Below, one piece after another: positions 24,768 through 33,924 of a DNA stretch of 64,000 nucleotides. The notes beneath the pieces were generated by a model. It saw only the letters and a list, made by a program, of their open reading frames with translations. It was not told where the DNA came from and did no database searches. Numbering within the stretch: the stretch's first letter is position 1; each line of letters opens with the position of its first letter. Made by a program: the position numbers and the translations under genes. The stretch is taken from NCBI GenBank assembly GCA_963735175.1, contig CAVTJX010000015.1, positions 62,001 to 126,000 of the forward strand, written 5' to 3'. Source of the stretch: CAVTJX01 sp963735175. Its GTDB lineage: Bacteria; Electryoneota; RPQS01.

Positions 24768-24785
24768 GGTTTTCATCGACCACAC

Positions 24786-24819
24786 AACAAGGCCGCAGGT
24801 AAATGCCTGCGGCCTTGTT
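24786..24819. terminator. Bidirectional terminator between convergent genes
   Basis: AACAAGGCCGCAGG pairs perfectly with CCTGCGGCCTTGTT around TAAATG, with T-rich sequence on the right and A-rich sequence on the left. It serves the DUF5916 gene and the minus-strand HPF gene. Confidence 0.9.
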
Positions 24820-24857
24820 TGTTTTAAGGGACGGGAATCATCCCATCGGCAAAAGTT

Positions 24858-25493
24858 TTATTCCGGCGGGAAGGGTTCGAGCGGCGCGGGAGTTTTGGGC
24901 CGGGCTTCGTCGGCGCCCGACATGCGCACCCCGGGCTTGTCGATGATCTGCACGGTACTGGCTTGCAGACCGTCGTCGCCCATTTGCACGACGAAGCGAA
25001 CGCCCGTGCCCGGTTCGAGACGATCATAGTCGTTATTGAGGACGGCGTTGCGGTGAAAATAAATTTCTTCCGCGCCCTCCACGGTGCGCAGGAAACCGTA
25101 ATTCTCGGCGCGAATGAGCCGCGCGACAAGCGCCATGGTTTCCGTCGCCTCCGCCGGTTTGACCACTCCGTGCTTTTTGTCCACCAGGTCGCGCAGTCGC
25201 CGGCGGGCCGACTTGAATGCATCCCGCAGCAGGAACGGCAGCCCGTCGTGAAGCTCGCCCTCGCTGGGTTCACGGGTCACGATGATCTCGTGGCCGGGAG
25301 GCACCGTGAGGTCAATACGAACCCGGAATGGCGACCCCGAGCGTTGAAATTGCTGCGGCTTTTCGACGGCGACACGACAGCTCATGATGTGATCGCAAAC
25401 TTTTTCAAGTTTGTTAATGTTTTCGCGAATCAATTCCTCCATGGCAACCGTCTTGGCGACGTTTCGGAATGTGATTTCGGGCTGGACTTGCAT
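24858..25493 (-). CDS. Ribosome hibernation factor-like protein with a cold-shock-like domain
   Basis: ATG 25493 is chosen because GGAGGT lies eight bases upstream. The in-frame ATG at 25508 lies within that ribosome binding site. Residues 1-110 resemble the HPF/RaiA fold (ITFRNVAKTVAMEELIRENINKLEKVCDHI, then FRVRIDLTVPPGHEIIV), which binds the 30S decoding region. Residues ~125-185 form a cold-shock-like OB domain (NYGFLRTVEGAEEIYFHRNAVLN). The C-terminus is Pro-rich. HPF with a CSD is a known fusion in several phyla. It probably acts in stationary-phase ribosome protection. Confidence 0.85.
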   Translation of the reverse strand: MQVQPEITFRNVAKTVAMEELIRENINKLEKVCDHIMSCRVAVEKPQQFQRSGSPFRVRIDLTVPPGHEIIVTREPSEGELHDGLPFLLRDAFKSARRRLRDLVDKKHGVVKPAEATETMALVARLIRAENYGFLRTVEGAEEIYFHRNAVLNNDYDRLEPGTGVRFVVQMGDDGLQASTVQIIDKPGVRMSGADEARPKTPAPLEPFPPE

Positions 25494-25626
25494 AACGACT
25501 ACCTCCATCAGGTGGATTCACGTGATTATACTCTTCACGGATGCAACAGTTTCTCGGGAGTGATCCGAACTACTCTCAATGAAACAGCCGGTGGGAGACA
25601 CCGGCTGCCGGAGAAGTACTTTACAT

Positions 25627-26124
25627 TCAGGGTCGAAGGGCACGCCACGAGGACGGACGCCGCGGCTTCACCAGTAACGTGCCGCGACAATTGAGAGTTC
25701 CGCAACGGCAGGCATAAAGTTGGTCCCATTCCCGCCGATAGCGGCCGTCGCGATAGAGATTGTAGTCGTACGTTAACTCGGCGCCGGGCTGGACCGTGCG
25801 AATCGCTTTGATGTAGATCCTCCCAGCTACGTCCACCGCTTCGCAATTGGGCTCGCACGAGTGGTTGATGAAGCGGGCCTCGTTTCCGCGCACGCCGGCG
25901 TCAATCACGGTTTGATCATCGACACTGAAGAGAAATGTGTGATGGCGGCCCATGCCGTTGTCGTTGTAACGGTCATTGGCCTCGTCCTGGCTGATGCGTT
26001 CGCCCTTGTATTCGATGAGGCGCGTGCCCCTGGGAATCCGGCGCAGGGCGAAGGCGCCATAACCCTGAATGGGCGACACACGGATTTCAAACCAGGATTC
26101 CATTTGAGGTGCTTTTACAGCCAT
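25627..26124 (-). CDS. SET-domain protein (protein-lysine methyltransferase family)
   Basis: ATG 26124 follows GGAG by nine bases. An in-frame ATG at 26178 has no such site. The 165-residue product is a compact SET domain: GYGAFALRRIPRGTRLIEYKGE (SAM-binding part), FINHSCEPNC (catalytic pseudoknot), ELTYDYN with the active-site tyrosine, and a post-SET zinc motif CRCGTLNCRGTL. Bacterial SET proteins of this kind methylate lysines on ribosomal or DNA-binding proteins or on host targets. The substrate here is unknown. It lies 133 bases upstream of the HPF gene on the same strand. Confidence 0.9.
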   Translation of the reverse strand: MAVKAPQMESWFEIRVSPIQGYGAFALRRIPRGTRLIEYKGERISQDEANDRYNDNGMGRHHTFLFSVDDQTVIDAGVRGNEARFINHSCEPNCEAVDVAGRIYIKAIRTVQPGAELTYDYNLYRDGRYRREWDQLYACRCGTLNCRGTLLVKPRRPSSWRALRP

Positions 26125-26718
26125 ACAAGTACTCCGAGCGGCAAGGTAGGTTGTGCGGATGAGTTGATTCCGGCACAAAGTACACAGATGAACTTACAAT
26201 TTCAACCCGATGGCTTTGCGCTTTGTAGTACTTTATTGTGCAAAAGCGAAAGCCAAGCGAGGCAAGAGGCGTAGGCGCGCACAGCCAGCCGGTCATGGGT
26301 TTGCAACCCGAGAGCGGGATGTCGGACTAATCCGCTCACGGGTCTCCGAGCCATGCCTATGAGGTCCCGCTCCGGTAGCACGCGAAATCCAGCGAACGGC
26401 GATCCGCTACACTTCTGCTCTAATTGGGGGTCGCTGCAAGAGCTGCCACGTGGGCGGGTAGATGTTTCCGGGGGCAGCCTCCACAGAATTATATGTTAGC
26501 CGTTCTGTATCAGATCTAAATTTCATCACTTCAAATAATAGATTGATTTATATAGATATACGACAACTTCAATGTGCCTCTTCGTGGGAAGAACCGGTAT
26601 TTAAGCACAATGTTATCAGGAATGCAGGTAGGCATATAGTTTGCTACATCGTTATATAAATTCGTGCATACGTTTGGCCGAAATCCCTCTGGAATGCCTT
26701 CCGTGCTGATGTGTCGCT
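26125..26718. other. Intergenic stretch before the polysaccharide locus
   Basis: No gene is supported here. A 65-codon frame at 26462-26659 lacks a ribosome binding site and family features. The left half is G+C-rich with short inverted repeats and the right half (26480-26680) is AT-rich. It probably contains the promoter and leader of the polysaccharide locus, but I could not identify a convincing hexamer pair or a known riboswitch. Confidence 0.4.
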
Positions 26719-28857
26719 ATGCCTGAGACCGCCCCACTGTCCCATCATGTTTATGCCGCCGCTCGCCTTTTGGGGCTCCGCTGGTTCGTCACCCGCACGG
26801 GAATCGCGCTCCGCCGGAAGTACGGGATTTATGAGTGGCAGTATCCCGTTCGCCCACCGGAAAGCGTGATGCTACCCGCGGCAATGCTGACGGCACACCC
26901 TGCGCCGCGATATATCCCGCCGCTGTCGCGCAAGGACGCGACGGATCTTTTCCGGATGTGGGACACGGAAGCCCCTTCGCCGCTGGCGCCCGCCGATGCG
27001 GTACTCGCAGGCCGCTTTCCGTATTTCGGACACGCCGAGGGCTTTCTGGGCACAACGCCCGACTGGTTTATAAATCCCTTCACCGGCGAACGCGCGCCGA
27101 TGGACGCTCATTGGAGCCGCATTGGCGATTTCGATCACGGCGATATCAAAGTGATCTGGGAGCCGAGTCGATTCGGCTGGGCGTTCGCTCTCACGCGCGC
27201 CTTCAGCCGCAGCGGCGACGAGCGTTATGCAGAAGGCTTTTGGCAACTTTATGAGAGTTGGCGCGCCGCCAATCCGCTGCACCGGGGCGCCAACTGGATG
27301 TGCGGGCAGGAAGCGGGCTTCCGCCTGCTGGCGTGGTGTTTCGCACGCACCGGACTGGCCGAATCGCAGGCGTCAACGCCCGAGCGCGAGTCGCAGCTTG
27401 AGCGCAGCGTCGCGGAGAGCGCCGAGCGGATTGAAGCGACCCTGAACTACGCCCTCAGCCAGCGAAACAACCATGGCATCTCCGAGGCCGCCGCGCTATG
27501 GACAGCGGGGCTGTTATTGAACGCCCATCCCCGCGCCGCGAAATGGCGCGCGCTGGGCTGGCGGCATTTGGAAAATCAGGTCCGCACACTCATCGACGCA
27601 AACGGCGCGTTCTCGCAGCACTCGTTGAATTACCAGCGGGTGATGCTGCATTGCTGCGCCTGGGCCATCCGTCAGGGCGATCTCGCGGGCGATTCCCTTT
27701 CCAGCGACTTGCGAGCGCGCGTGGGACGAGCCGCGGATCTGTTGTATCAGTTGCAGGACGAAAACACCGGCCGCGTACCCCGCTACGGCCACAACGACGG
27801 CGCGCTGATTCTGCCGCTTTCAAATTGCGCTCCCGGCGATTTCCGCCCGGTCATTCAAAGTGTTCGCTTCCTCGCCTACGGCACACGAACCTTCGCGCCG
27901 GGACCGTGGGATGAAGAGCTTTTCTGGCTCTGCGGCGCAAGCGCGCTTGCGGCTCCCTTGCGGACTCCGGAGCGTACCGATCTGGCGGCGACTTGCGGCG
28001 GCTACTATACGCTGCGGTCCCCGGACAGCTACGCATTTCTGCGCTGTGGCAAATACCTCCACCGGCCCGGGCACGCGGACATGCTGCATGTCGATCTGCG
28101 CTGGCGCGGCGCCGCTATTGCCATCGACGCCGGGACATACAGCTACAACGCGCGCGCGCCCTTTGATCAGGCATTTTCAGGCGCGGAGTTTCACAACTCC
28201 GTGACGGTCGATGGGCGGCAGCCCATGGACCGCGTAGGCCGCTTCCTGTGGCTGCCGTGGGAACATGGAAAGATTCAAAAAAGTGTCAAGTCCCCAGCAG
28301 GACAGTTTTCCGCCCTGGCGGGTGAGCGGGACGGTTATCACCGCCTCTTCGCTCCCGTTCATCACCGGCGGGCGTTGTTGCGGCTGGGCCCGGAGAGTTG
28401 GTTGATTGTGGATCGGCTTTCCAGCATGAAATGCCACGACTACCGGTTACACTGGCTGCTCGAGGATTTCCCGCACGAGTGGCAATCGGCTTCGGGACCG
28501 CTCGCGCTGCAGACACCGGCGGGAACCTACTATCTGTATACCGGCGCCTCTGCGGACAACTCCCGTGCGTCGCTCGTCCGCGCCGATAGTTCCGGCGCGC
28601 GCGGGTGGCAATCACCGCATTACCTCGAACTCCGGCCAGCCTTGTCACTGGCACTCGACTCCGCGGCAAACGACGTCACTTTCTGGTCACTCTTCAGCGC
28701 GGAAAGCATTCACTATGAGAATTCCGGCGCCATTATGACATTCACCGGCAGGCAATGGACCGCGCACATTCACGACGTCGCCGCAACCGGGCAAACCGTT
28801 CGCATCGTGGTTTCGTCACTCGAGCCCGAAGGGGATAGGCTGCATGTCGCACTCTGA
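26719..28857 (+). CDS. Heparinase II/III family protein of a polysaccharide locus
   Basis: The 712-residue product has an (alpha/alpha) toroid N-terminal region with NWMCGQEAGFRLLAW and SQRNNHGISEAAALWTAGL. Its C-terminal heparinase II/III beta-sandwich contains LHVDLRWRGAAIAIDAGTYSYN and FHNSVTVDGRQ. The NNH and Tyr residues match catalytic positions of uronate lyases in this family. No signal peptide is evident. Such genes recur in exopolysaccharide clusters, where they are thought to cleave or edit the polymer. It overlaps the next gene by 14 bases and heads a plus-strand operon to 39124. Confidence 0.85.
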   Translation: MPETAPLSHHVYAAARLLGLRWFVTRTGIALRRKYGIYEWQYPVRPPESVMLPAAMLTAHPAPRYIPPLSRKDATDLFRMWDTEAPSPLAPADAVLAGRFPYFGHAEGFLGTTPDWFINPFTGERAPMDAHWSRIGDFDHGDIKVIWEPSRFGWAFALTRAFSRSGDERYAEGFWQLYESWRAANPLHRGANWMCGQEAGFRLLAWCFARTGLAESQASTPERESQLERSVAESAERIEATLNYALSQRNNHGISEAAALWTAGLLLNAHPRAAKWRALGWRHLENQVRTLIDANGAFSQHSLNYQRVMLHCCAWAIRQGDLAGDSLSSDLRARVGRAADLLYQLQDENTGRVPRYGHNDGALILPLSNCAPGDFRPVIQSVRFLAYGTRTFAPGPWDEELFWLCGASALAAPLRTPERTDLAATCGGYYTLRSPDSYAFLRCGKYLHRPGHADMLHVDLRWRGAAIAIDAGTYSYNARAPFDQAFSGAEFHNSVTVDGRQPMDRVGRFLWLPWEHGKIQKSVKSPAGQFSALAGERDGYHRLFAPVHHRRALLRLGPESWLIVDRLSSMKCHDYRLHWLLEDFPHEWQSASGPLALQTPAGTYYLYTGASADNSRASLVRADSSGARGWQSPHYLELRPALSLALDSAANDVTFWSLFSAESIHYENSGAIMTFTGRQWTAHIHDVAATGQTVRIVVSSLEPEGDRLHVAL

Positions 28858-29524
28858 ACCCACGCGCCGCAACCGTCGCTTTTATCGCCGCTATGGCAAA
28901 CGCGCGCTGGACGTGACGCTGGTGGTGCTTTCGTTGCCACTAACGCTCCCGGTCCTGATGCTCCTCGCCGCCACCGTCCACTGCACACTGGGATCGCCGG
29001 TGCTCTTCCGGCAAGTGCGGCCCGGGTTGAATGCCCGTCCCTTTACGCTGTGCAAGTTCCGCACGATGACCAATGCGCGCGACCGTACCGGCAGACTACT
29101 TTCCGACGGCGAACGACTGACGGCCTTTGGCCACTGGCTGCGCGCGGCAAGCCTTGACGAATTGCCGGAATTGTGGAACGTGTTGACGGGCCGGATGAGT
29201 CTCGTCGGCCCGCGGCCGCTGTTGATGGAATACCTGTCGCGCTACACTCCGGAACAGGCGCGACGCCATACCGTCCGCCCCGGCCTGACGGGCTGGGCGC
29301 AGGTCCATGGCCGTAACACGCTGAGCTGGGACGATCGTTTCGTGCGGGATCTGGACTACGCCGCTAACTTGTCGTTTGCGCTGGATCTGAAAATACTCTA
29401 TTTAACTGTAGCACGGGTCGTGCGCCGCGATGGCATCAGCGCCGCCGGCGAAGCCACCATGCCGCTGTTCATGGGCAGCTCCACGGAATCGCCCGCTCCG
29501 CACAAGCGCGTGAGTACGGTATGA
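28844..29524 (+). CDS. Initiating sugar-phosphate transferase (PglC/WcaJ type)
   Basis: The 226-residue product contains one N-terminal membrane helix (LDVTLVVLSLPLTLPVLMLLAA) and the full signature of bacterial sugar transferases: KFRTM, SLDELPELWNVLTGRMSLVGPRPLL and RPGLTGWAQVHGRN. These enzymes move a sugar-1-phosphate from UDP-sugar to undecaprenyl phosphate at the inner face of the membrane. The short form with only the catalytic domain is the PglC type, which fits the bacillosamine-pathway enzymes elsewhere in the locus. Confidence 0.92.
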   Translation: MSHSEPTRRNRRFYRRYGKRALDVTLVVLSLPLTLPVLMLLAATVHCTLGSPVLFRQVRPGLNARPFTLCKFRTMTNARDRTGRLLSDGERLTAFGHWLRAASLDELPELWNVLTGRMSLVGPRPLLMEYLSRYTPEQARRHTVRPGLTGWAQVHGRNTLSWDDRFVRDLDYAANLSFALDLKILYLTVARVVRRDGISAAGEATMPLFMGSSTESPAPHKRVSTV

Positions 29525-30390
29525 AGCTCTCCATCATCATCGTAAACTGGAATACGCGCGCGCTGCTGGCGGACTGCCTGGCATCCATCGCTCGGACGGC
29601 CGGGAATCTCAAGTACGAGATCATCGTTTCCGATAACGGCTCCAGCGACGGCAGTCGCGAACTCTGCCGTGATCACTTTCCGTATGTGGCGTTCATCGAG
29701 AACGGCGCAAACATCGGTTTTGCCGCCGCCAACAATCGCGGCCTCGCCATTGCGCGCGGCGATTTCTGCCTGTTGTTGAACTCGGACACCATTGTACTGC
29801 CCGGAGCGCTGCAATCAGCCGTGGCTGCCATCGCTGCGCAGCCGCACACCGGCGGACTGGGCTGTATGCTGTTGACGCCCGGCGGCGGCGTCCAGCGCTC
29901 GGTGGAGCAAAGCGCCAGCCTGTGGAACTCGCTGCGCTGCCATTTGCATCTGGGCACACCCACTCACAAGCGACGCGATTATTACGATCGCGCGCATCCG
30001 AGCGTCGATTACGTTTCCGGCGCATTTCTGTTGCTGCGGCGCGAGGCGCTGGCCGCCGCCGGCCTCTTTGATGAGCAGTTTTTCATGTATGCCGAGGAGG
30101 CCGACCTCTGCCTCCGCATCCGTCGCGCCGGATTCAACGTGGCTTACACTCCGGCGGCCCGGATTATCCATCTGGGCGGAGGCAGCGCGACGGGCGCCAG
30201 GGTGCGCAGCGTGCAACGTCTCGTCAGCCGCCTGCGGTTCCTGAAGAAACACCGCGCGCCGCTCTATTTTCAAACTTTTCGATTGTTATCGATGGGCCGC
30301 AGCGTAGCCGATTATGCGCTGGGCCGCCTCGACCGCGACGGCTTGCGCCGCATCCTGCGCGCGCACCGCGAACTTTCTTACGGACGCTGA
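29521..30390 (+). CDS. Family 2 glycosyltransferase (rhamnosyltransferase-like)
   Basis: The product has 289 residues with a GT-A fold: LSIIIVNWNTRALLADCLASI, the SDNGSSDGS nucleotide loop, LLLNSDT as the metal-binding DxD-like motif, and SGAFLLLRREALAAAGLFDEQFFMYAEEADLCLR, typical of WbbL-like rhamnosyltransferases. It overlaps the sugar transferase stop by four bases (ATGA), so the two are translationally coupled. It would add a sugar to the lipid-linked intermediate. Confidence 0.9.
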   Translation: MKLSIIIVNWNTRALLADCLASIARTAGNLKYEIIVSDNGSSDGSRELCRDHFPYVAFIENGANIGFAAANNRGLAIARGDFCLLLNSDTIVLPGALQSAVAAIAAQPHTGGLGCMLLTPGGGVQRSVEQSASLWNSLRCHLHLGTPTHKRRDYYDRAHPSVDYVSGAFLLLRREALAAAGLFDEQFFMYAEEADLCLRIRRAGFNVAYTPAARIIHLGGGSATGARVRSVQRLVSRLRFLKKHRAPLYFQTFRLLSMGRSVADYALGRLDRDGLRRILRAHRELSYGR

Positions 30391-31263
30391 ATGAAATCCC
30401 CTCAGACACCCGCTTTCCTCTATATACTGCCCGTGCCGCGGTTCTTCTCGCAGAATCATGGCCAGGGCGGGCACGTTTCCCACGTCCACGGCATCCTCAA
30501 CGCTTTTCAACGCGCGGGCTATACGCCGGTCACATTATCCGCTGAATCAACCGAAGGCTTTGCAAATCAGGCCGTGGAAATAGTGCGCTGTTCCTCCGGC
30601 ACGCTTGCGCGTGTCCGCTGGTCATTTCGCCTCGTTGAACAATCAAGCCGCTTGACAAAGCAAATCGCTTTCCGCTTCGTTTACGTTCGCTATTCCGCGG
30701 GCTTCGCCCCGTGGCTGCCACGACTGAAAACGCGGTTGCCACGCGTCCCACTGTTGTTGGAAGTGAACAGCCTCGGCAGTCAGCGGCATGCGTTTTTGCG
30801 CGGTGTGGACCGGCGCGCGCTGTGTGCCGCCGATATCGTCATCTGCGTCTCCGATGTGCTCGCAGAAAGTATTCGCGCCTTGTTGCCCCCAAACCGGCAT
30901 CACCGCGTCCTCGTTCTGCCCAATGGCGTGGATGCGGCCGAGTTCGTGACGGCGGAAGCGGAGCCGGAAATGCTGCCGAAACCCGGTCAACACATCGGCT
31001 ATTGCGGCGTGCTGAAACCCGGTTACGGCCTGGAAGATTTGATTGATGCATTTTATGAGCTTGTATCAGCGCCGTCCCAGCGTGGAGCTGCATCTATTCG
31101 GAGACGGCCCGCGTCGCGCCGCCCTCGAGGCATACGCTGCGGGCCGGCCCGGCATCCTGTTTCATGGCATGGCGGCGCACACGCGCATGCCTGGCATCCT
31201 CAAAAGTTTCGACGTGCTGGTGGGCACCACGTCCGCCGCGCATCGTTTTCAATCACCCATTAA
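30391..31263 (+). CDS. Glycosyltransferase-methyltransferase fusion, N-terminal GT4 part
   Basis: The start ATG follows the TGA of the previous gene directly. The frame holds the acceptor half of a GT-B glycosyltransferase (GGHVSHVHGILNAFQRAGYTPVTLSAES, VLPNGVDAAEFV) and the start of the donor half (HIGYCGVLKPGYGLEDLIDAF). One extra T in the TTTT run near 31046 breaks it. Removing it reads DAFMSLYQRRPSVELHLFGDGP into the next frame. Sequence after ~31050 in this frame is spurious. Confidence 0.8.
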   Translation: MKSPQTPAFLYILPVPRFFSQNHGQGGHVSHVHGILNAFQRAGYTPVTLSAESTEGFANQAVEIVRCSSGTLARVRWSFRLVEQSSRLTKQIAFRFVYVRYSAGFAPWLPRLKTRLPRVPLLLEVNSLGSQRHAFLRGVDRRALCAADIVICVSDVLAESIRALLPPNRHHRVLVLPNGVDAAEFVTAEAEPEMLPKPGQHIGYCGVLKPGYGLEDLIDAFYELVSAPSQRGAASIRRRPASRRPRGIRCGPARHPVSWHGGAHAHAWHPQKFRRAGGHHVRRASFSITH

Positions 31264-32419
31264 ACTGTACGAATACATGGCATCGGGGCGGCCCATCGTC
31301 TATGCGCGTACCCCGCAAACCGAAGCGGTTTTGGGGCACGGCGTACGCGGCCTCCTGTATGCCGTGGGTGACCGCCACGAACTGGCCGCGCAACTCGAAC
31401 GGCTGCTGACGGATCGGCCGCTGGCCGTGCGGCTGGCGCAGGCCGCGCAGCTCGAAGCTGTGAGCCGGCATTCATGGGACAACCGCGTTACCCAACTGCT
31501 CGCGGTGCTGCCTCGCGCCAGTAGTTCACAGGACGCGGTAGGTCCGGTCACGTTGCCGGCGGCGGAAGACGCACTGCCGGAGGTCTGGAATTGGTATCTA
31601 AACCTCGAGCGCGAAATTCAAGCGGGTATCTTCGACGCCGACGACGTGGAATATCTGCGCTCGTATTACGTTGAGGCGGGTCTGCTGGACACGCGGCGCC
31701 GGAACTTCTTCAAGCGGCATTATGTCGCCACCTTCGCGAACGCCGCGAACTTTCTGTTGGATGGACGCGCGGACCCGCGCATTCTTGACCTCGGCTGCGG
31801 CACCGGCACACAGAGCCTTTTCCTTGCCCTGCGGGGAGCCCGGATCACAGGCGTCGACGTCGACGAAGCTGCCCTGAAGATTTTCCGCAAACGCATCGCT
31901 TACTATGAACGGCTGGCCGGACGCCGCCTTGACATAACACTTTGCACGTCCGACTGCTTCGCCGTTCGCTATGCGACCGCCGCGCCCATCGACGGCGTCT
32001 ATTCAATGTTTGCCTTTAATATGATGCAACCCAGCGCGCGGCTGCTCGCGGCCTTGCTGCCGCACCTAAGTTCCGGCTGCCGCTGGGCCGTCATTGACGG
32101 CAATAATCAGAGCTGGCGCGCGCTTCTGCTGTCGCAGTGGCGGCGGCGGGTCTGGTCGCCCCCGGAATTCCGCGAGGCGCTCGAAGCGGCGCGCTTCCGC
32201 GTCTGCAGCCACCGCGGCGGTATCGTCCTGCCGCCGAAACTCTGGCAATCGCTGCCCGAAACGCTGCTGGCTCCGCTCGACAACCTGCTCTGCGGCAACT
32301 GGCTGTTTCCGGTTTCGCACCAGATCCTCGCCGAACGGCAAGCGGGCGCGTTGTCCTCTGCCGTTTCATCGCCGTTGGATCGACCTAAGAAACGGAAATC
32401 CGTGGAGGCCGCGGCTTAA
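31043..32419 (+). CDS. Glycosyltransferase-methyltransferase fusion, C-terminal part
   Basis: The frame finishes the GT4 domain (HGMAAHTRMPGILKSFDVLVGTT, SPIKLYEYMASGRPIVYA, where the E of the EX7E-like motif binds the donor). It then continues without a break into a class I SAM-dependent methyltransferase (ILDLGCGTGTQSLFLALRGARITGVDVDEAAL) of ~250 residues. The corrected full protein has 675 residues. Coupling a sugar transfer to methylation of the sugar or chain end is a plausible role and might cap the polymer. Confidence 0.85.
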   Translation: MMHFMSLYQRRPSVELHLFGDGPRRAALEAYAAGRPGILFHGMAAHTRMPGILKSFDVLVGTTSAAHRFQSPIKLYEYMASGRPIVYARTPQTEAVLGHGVRGLLYAVGDRHELAAQLERLLTDRPLAVRLAQAAQLEAVSRHSWDNRVTQLLAVLPRASSSQDAVGPVTLPAAEDALPEVWNWYLNLEREIQAGIFDADDVEYLRSYYVEAGLLDTRRRNFFKRHYVATFANAANFLLDGRADPRILDLGCGTGTQSLFLALRGARITGVDVDEAALKIFRKRIAYYERLAGRRLDITLCTSDCFAVRYATAAPIDGVYSMFAFNMMQPSARLLAALLPHLSSGCRWAVIDGNNQSWRALLLSQWRRRVWSPPEFREALEAARFRVCSHRGGIVLPPKLWQSLPETLLAPLDNLLCGNWLFPVSHQILAERQAGALSSAVSSPLDRPKKRKSVEAAA

Positions 32420-32434
32420 GCGCCGCGCACACCG

Positions 32435-33154
32435 ATGGAACAGCGCGAGGTGATCCGCAAATCGCTCCGGGGCAGCGCCGTCGTAGGCGGCGCGATGCTC
32501 GCTCAGCACGGATTGGCCTTTACGGCGCAACTGGCGCTGGCGCGGCTGCTCGCGCCCGAACATTTTGGCGCGCTCGCCTTTTCCAGTATGGTGGTGATGC
32601 TGTTCTACAACCTCACCCACACGCAGGGCGATCGCTACATCATCACCGAAAAGGACGGCGTCCGCGAATCCCTGAACGGCGTGTTCACGCTGGAGATTCT
32701 ATCCGCCACCGGCTTTTTCATTCTGGTATTCCTTTCCGCTCCGCTGCTCGATGAAGCTGCTGGGTCGTCCGGAACTTGCGCTCTACGTACGCTTTCTGGC
32801 GGTGCAGTTCTTTTACAATCCGTTTTCCAAGGTTCGCGTGCTCTACGAGCGCGAGTTGTCATTCTTCCGTTCCAGGGCGCCGATGGTCGCCGGGCAAATC
32901 GCCGGCAGCACGGTCGCCGTGACGCTGGCGTGGCAGGGCTATGGCATTTGGAGTTTGCTGTGGTACCGCGTATGCGTGTCGGCCGTGGAGGCCGGGCTGC
33001 TGTGGTTTATCGCCCCATTTCGCCCGCGTCTCGAGTGGCATGCGCCGCGCCTGCGCTCGATTCTGCGCTTCACCCTGCCGCTCATTGGCAGCAGCGTCTT
33101 TGCCTTTGCAATTTACAACGCCGACTATTTTGTCGTCGGTCGGCTGCTCGGTGA
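32435..33154 (+). CDS. Polysaccharide flippase (Wzx type), N-terminal part
   Basis: This is the first part of a 492-residue multi-pass transporter. It has the family opening SLRGSAVVGGAMLAQHGLAFTAQLALARLLAPEHFGALAFSS and a GDRYIITEKDG loop. One extra base near 32751 shifts the frame: PLL joins MKLLGRPELALYVRFLAVQFF. Sequence after that point in this frame is spurious. Confidence 0.8.
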   Translation: MEQREVIRKSLRGSAVVGGAMLAQHGLAFTAQLALARLLAPEHFGALAFSSMVVMLFYNLTHTQGDRYIITEKDGVRESLNGVFTLEILSATGFFILVFLSAPLLDEAAGSSGTCALRTLSGGAVLLQSVFQGSRALRARVVILPFQGADGRRANRRQHGRRDAGVAGLWHLEFAVVPRMRVGRGGRAAVVYRPISPASRVACAAPALDSALHPAAHWQQRLCLCNLQRRLFCRRSAAR

Positions 33155-33914
33155 CCGCGAATTGGGTTTCTACTGGATGGCGTTCCAACTCACGCACTAT
33201 ATCATCAAATTCCGCTCCATCGTCATTTCCGTGGGATTACCCGCTTTCACGCGCTTGGGCTCGGACGAGCGGCTCGTGCGCGCCTTCACGGTGCTTTCCA
33301 GCACCACGGCGCTGGTGTTGATCTTTCCCACGATCCTGTTTGTCGTCTTCGGCAACGAGATAATTGCATTGATTCTGGGCGCAAAGTGGCTGCCCTCGGC
33401 GATGGCCTTCAAAATTCTGATGCCGCTGATATTGCTGCGCGGAACCATCAGTTATTGGGAACCCGTGCAGCTTGCCAAGCGCAACACCTGGGTGCAGTTT
33501 GTCGTCACGGCCCTCGGCGCGGTCACGATTCCGCTCTTCGTGTACGCCCTGGCCGTGCGTTATGGGATCGCCGGCGCGGCGTTGGGCGTGCTGCTCGCTG
33601 GCTTGCTGGAGTTCGGCCTGGAAGCGTGGTTGAATCAGAAATTCGTGCTGCGGCTGGACTACCGCCGGCTGTGGGGATTGTTGGCCGTGTTCGGGCCGCT
33701 GTGTCTGGCTCTGCTTGCAGGCCGCTACTTGCTGGCGCTGCCATTGCTGCCGCTTTTTATTGGCTTTGTGCTGGTCTACGCCGCCCTCCTGTGGAAAATG
33801 TTGCCCGAGGAGGTGCGCGTCATCGGCGCGGCATGGCTGCTGGCGCGGCGCGGCAAGGGACAACCGACCGGTGCGGCAGCGCCGCCGGTGCAACTGGATA
33901 TTCATACCTCATGA
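32751..33914 (+). CDS. Polysaccharide flippase (Wzx type), main part
   Basis: About ten hydrophobic helices are present, including ILRFTLPLIGSSVFAFAIYNADYFVVGRLLG and YWMAFQLTHYIIKFRSIVISVGLPAFTRL. These are typical of the MOP-superfamily lipid-linked oligosaccharide flippases that turn the repeat unit to the periplasm. It follows the fusion glycosyltransferase by 15 bases and precedes the Wzz gene. Confidence 0.85.
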   Translation: MKLLGRPELALYVRFLAVQFFYNPFSKVRVLYERELSFFRSRAPMVAGQIAGSTVAVTLAWQGYGIWSLLWYRVCVSAVEAGLLWFIAPFRPRLEWHAPRLRSILRFTLPLIGSSVFAFAIYNADYFVVGRLLGDRELGFYWMAFQLTHYIIKFRSIVISVGLPAFTRLGSDERLVRAFTVLSSTTALVLIFPTILFVVFGNEIIALILGAKWLPSAMAFKILMPLILLRGTISYWEPVQLAKRNTWVQFVVTALGAVTIPLFVYALAVRYGIAGAALGVLLAGLLEFGLEAWLNQKFVLRLDYRRLWGLLAVFGPLCLALLAGRYLLALPLLPLFIGFVLVYAALLWKMLPEEVRVIGAAWLLARRGKGQPTGAAAPPVQLDIHTS

Positions 33915-33924
33915 GGTCGATAGC

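Noticed and set aside
26462..26659. 65-codon ORF before the heparinase gene
   Set aside because: It has no ribosome binding site and lies in an AT-rich leader-like stretch.
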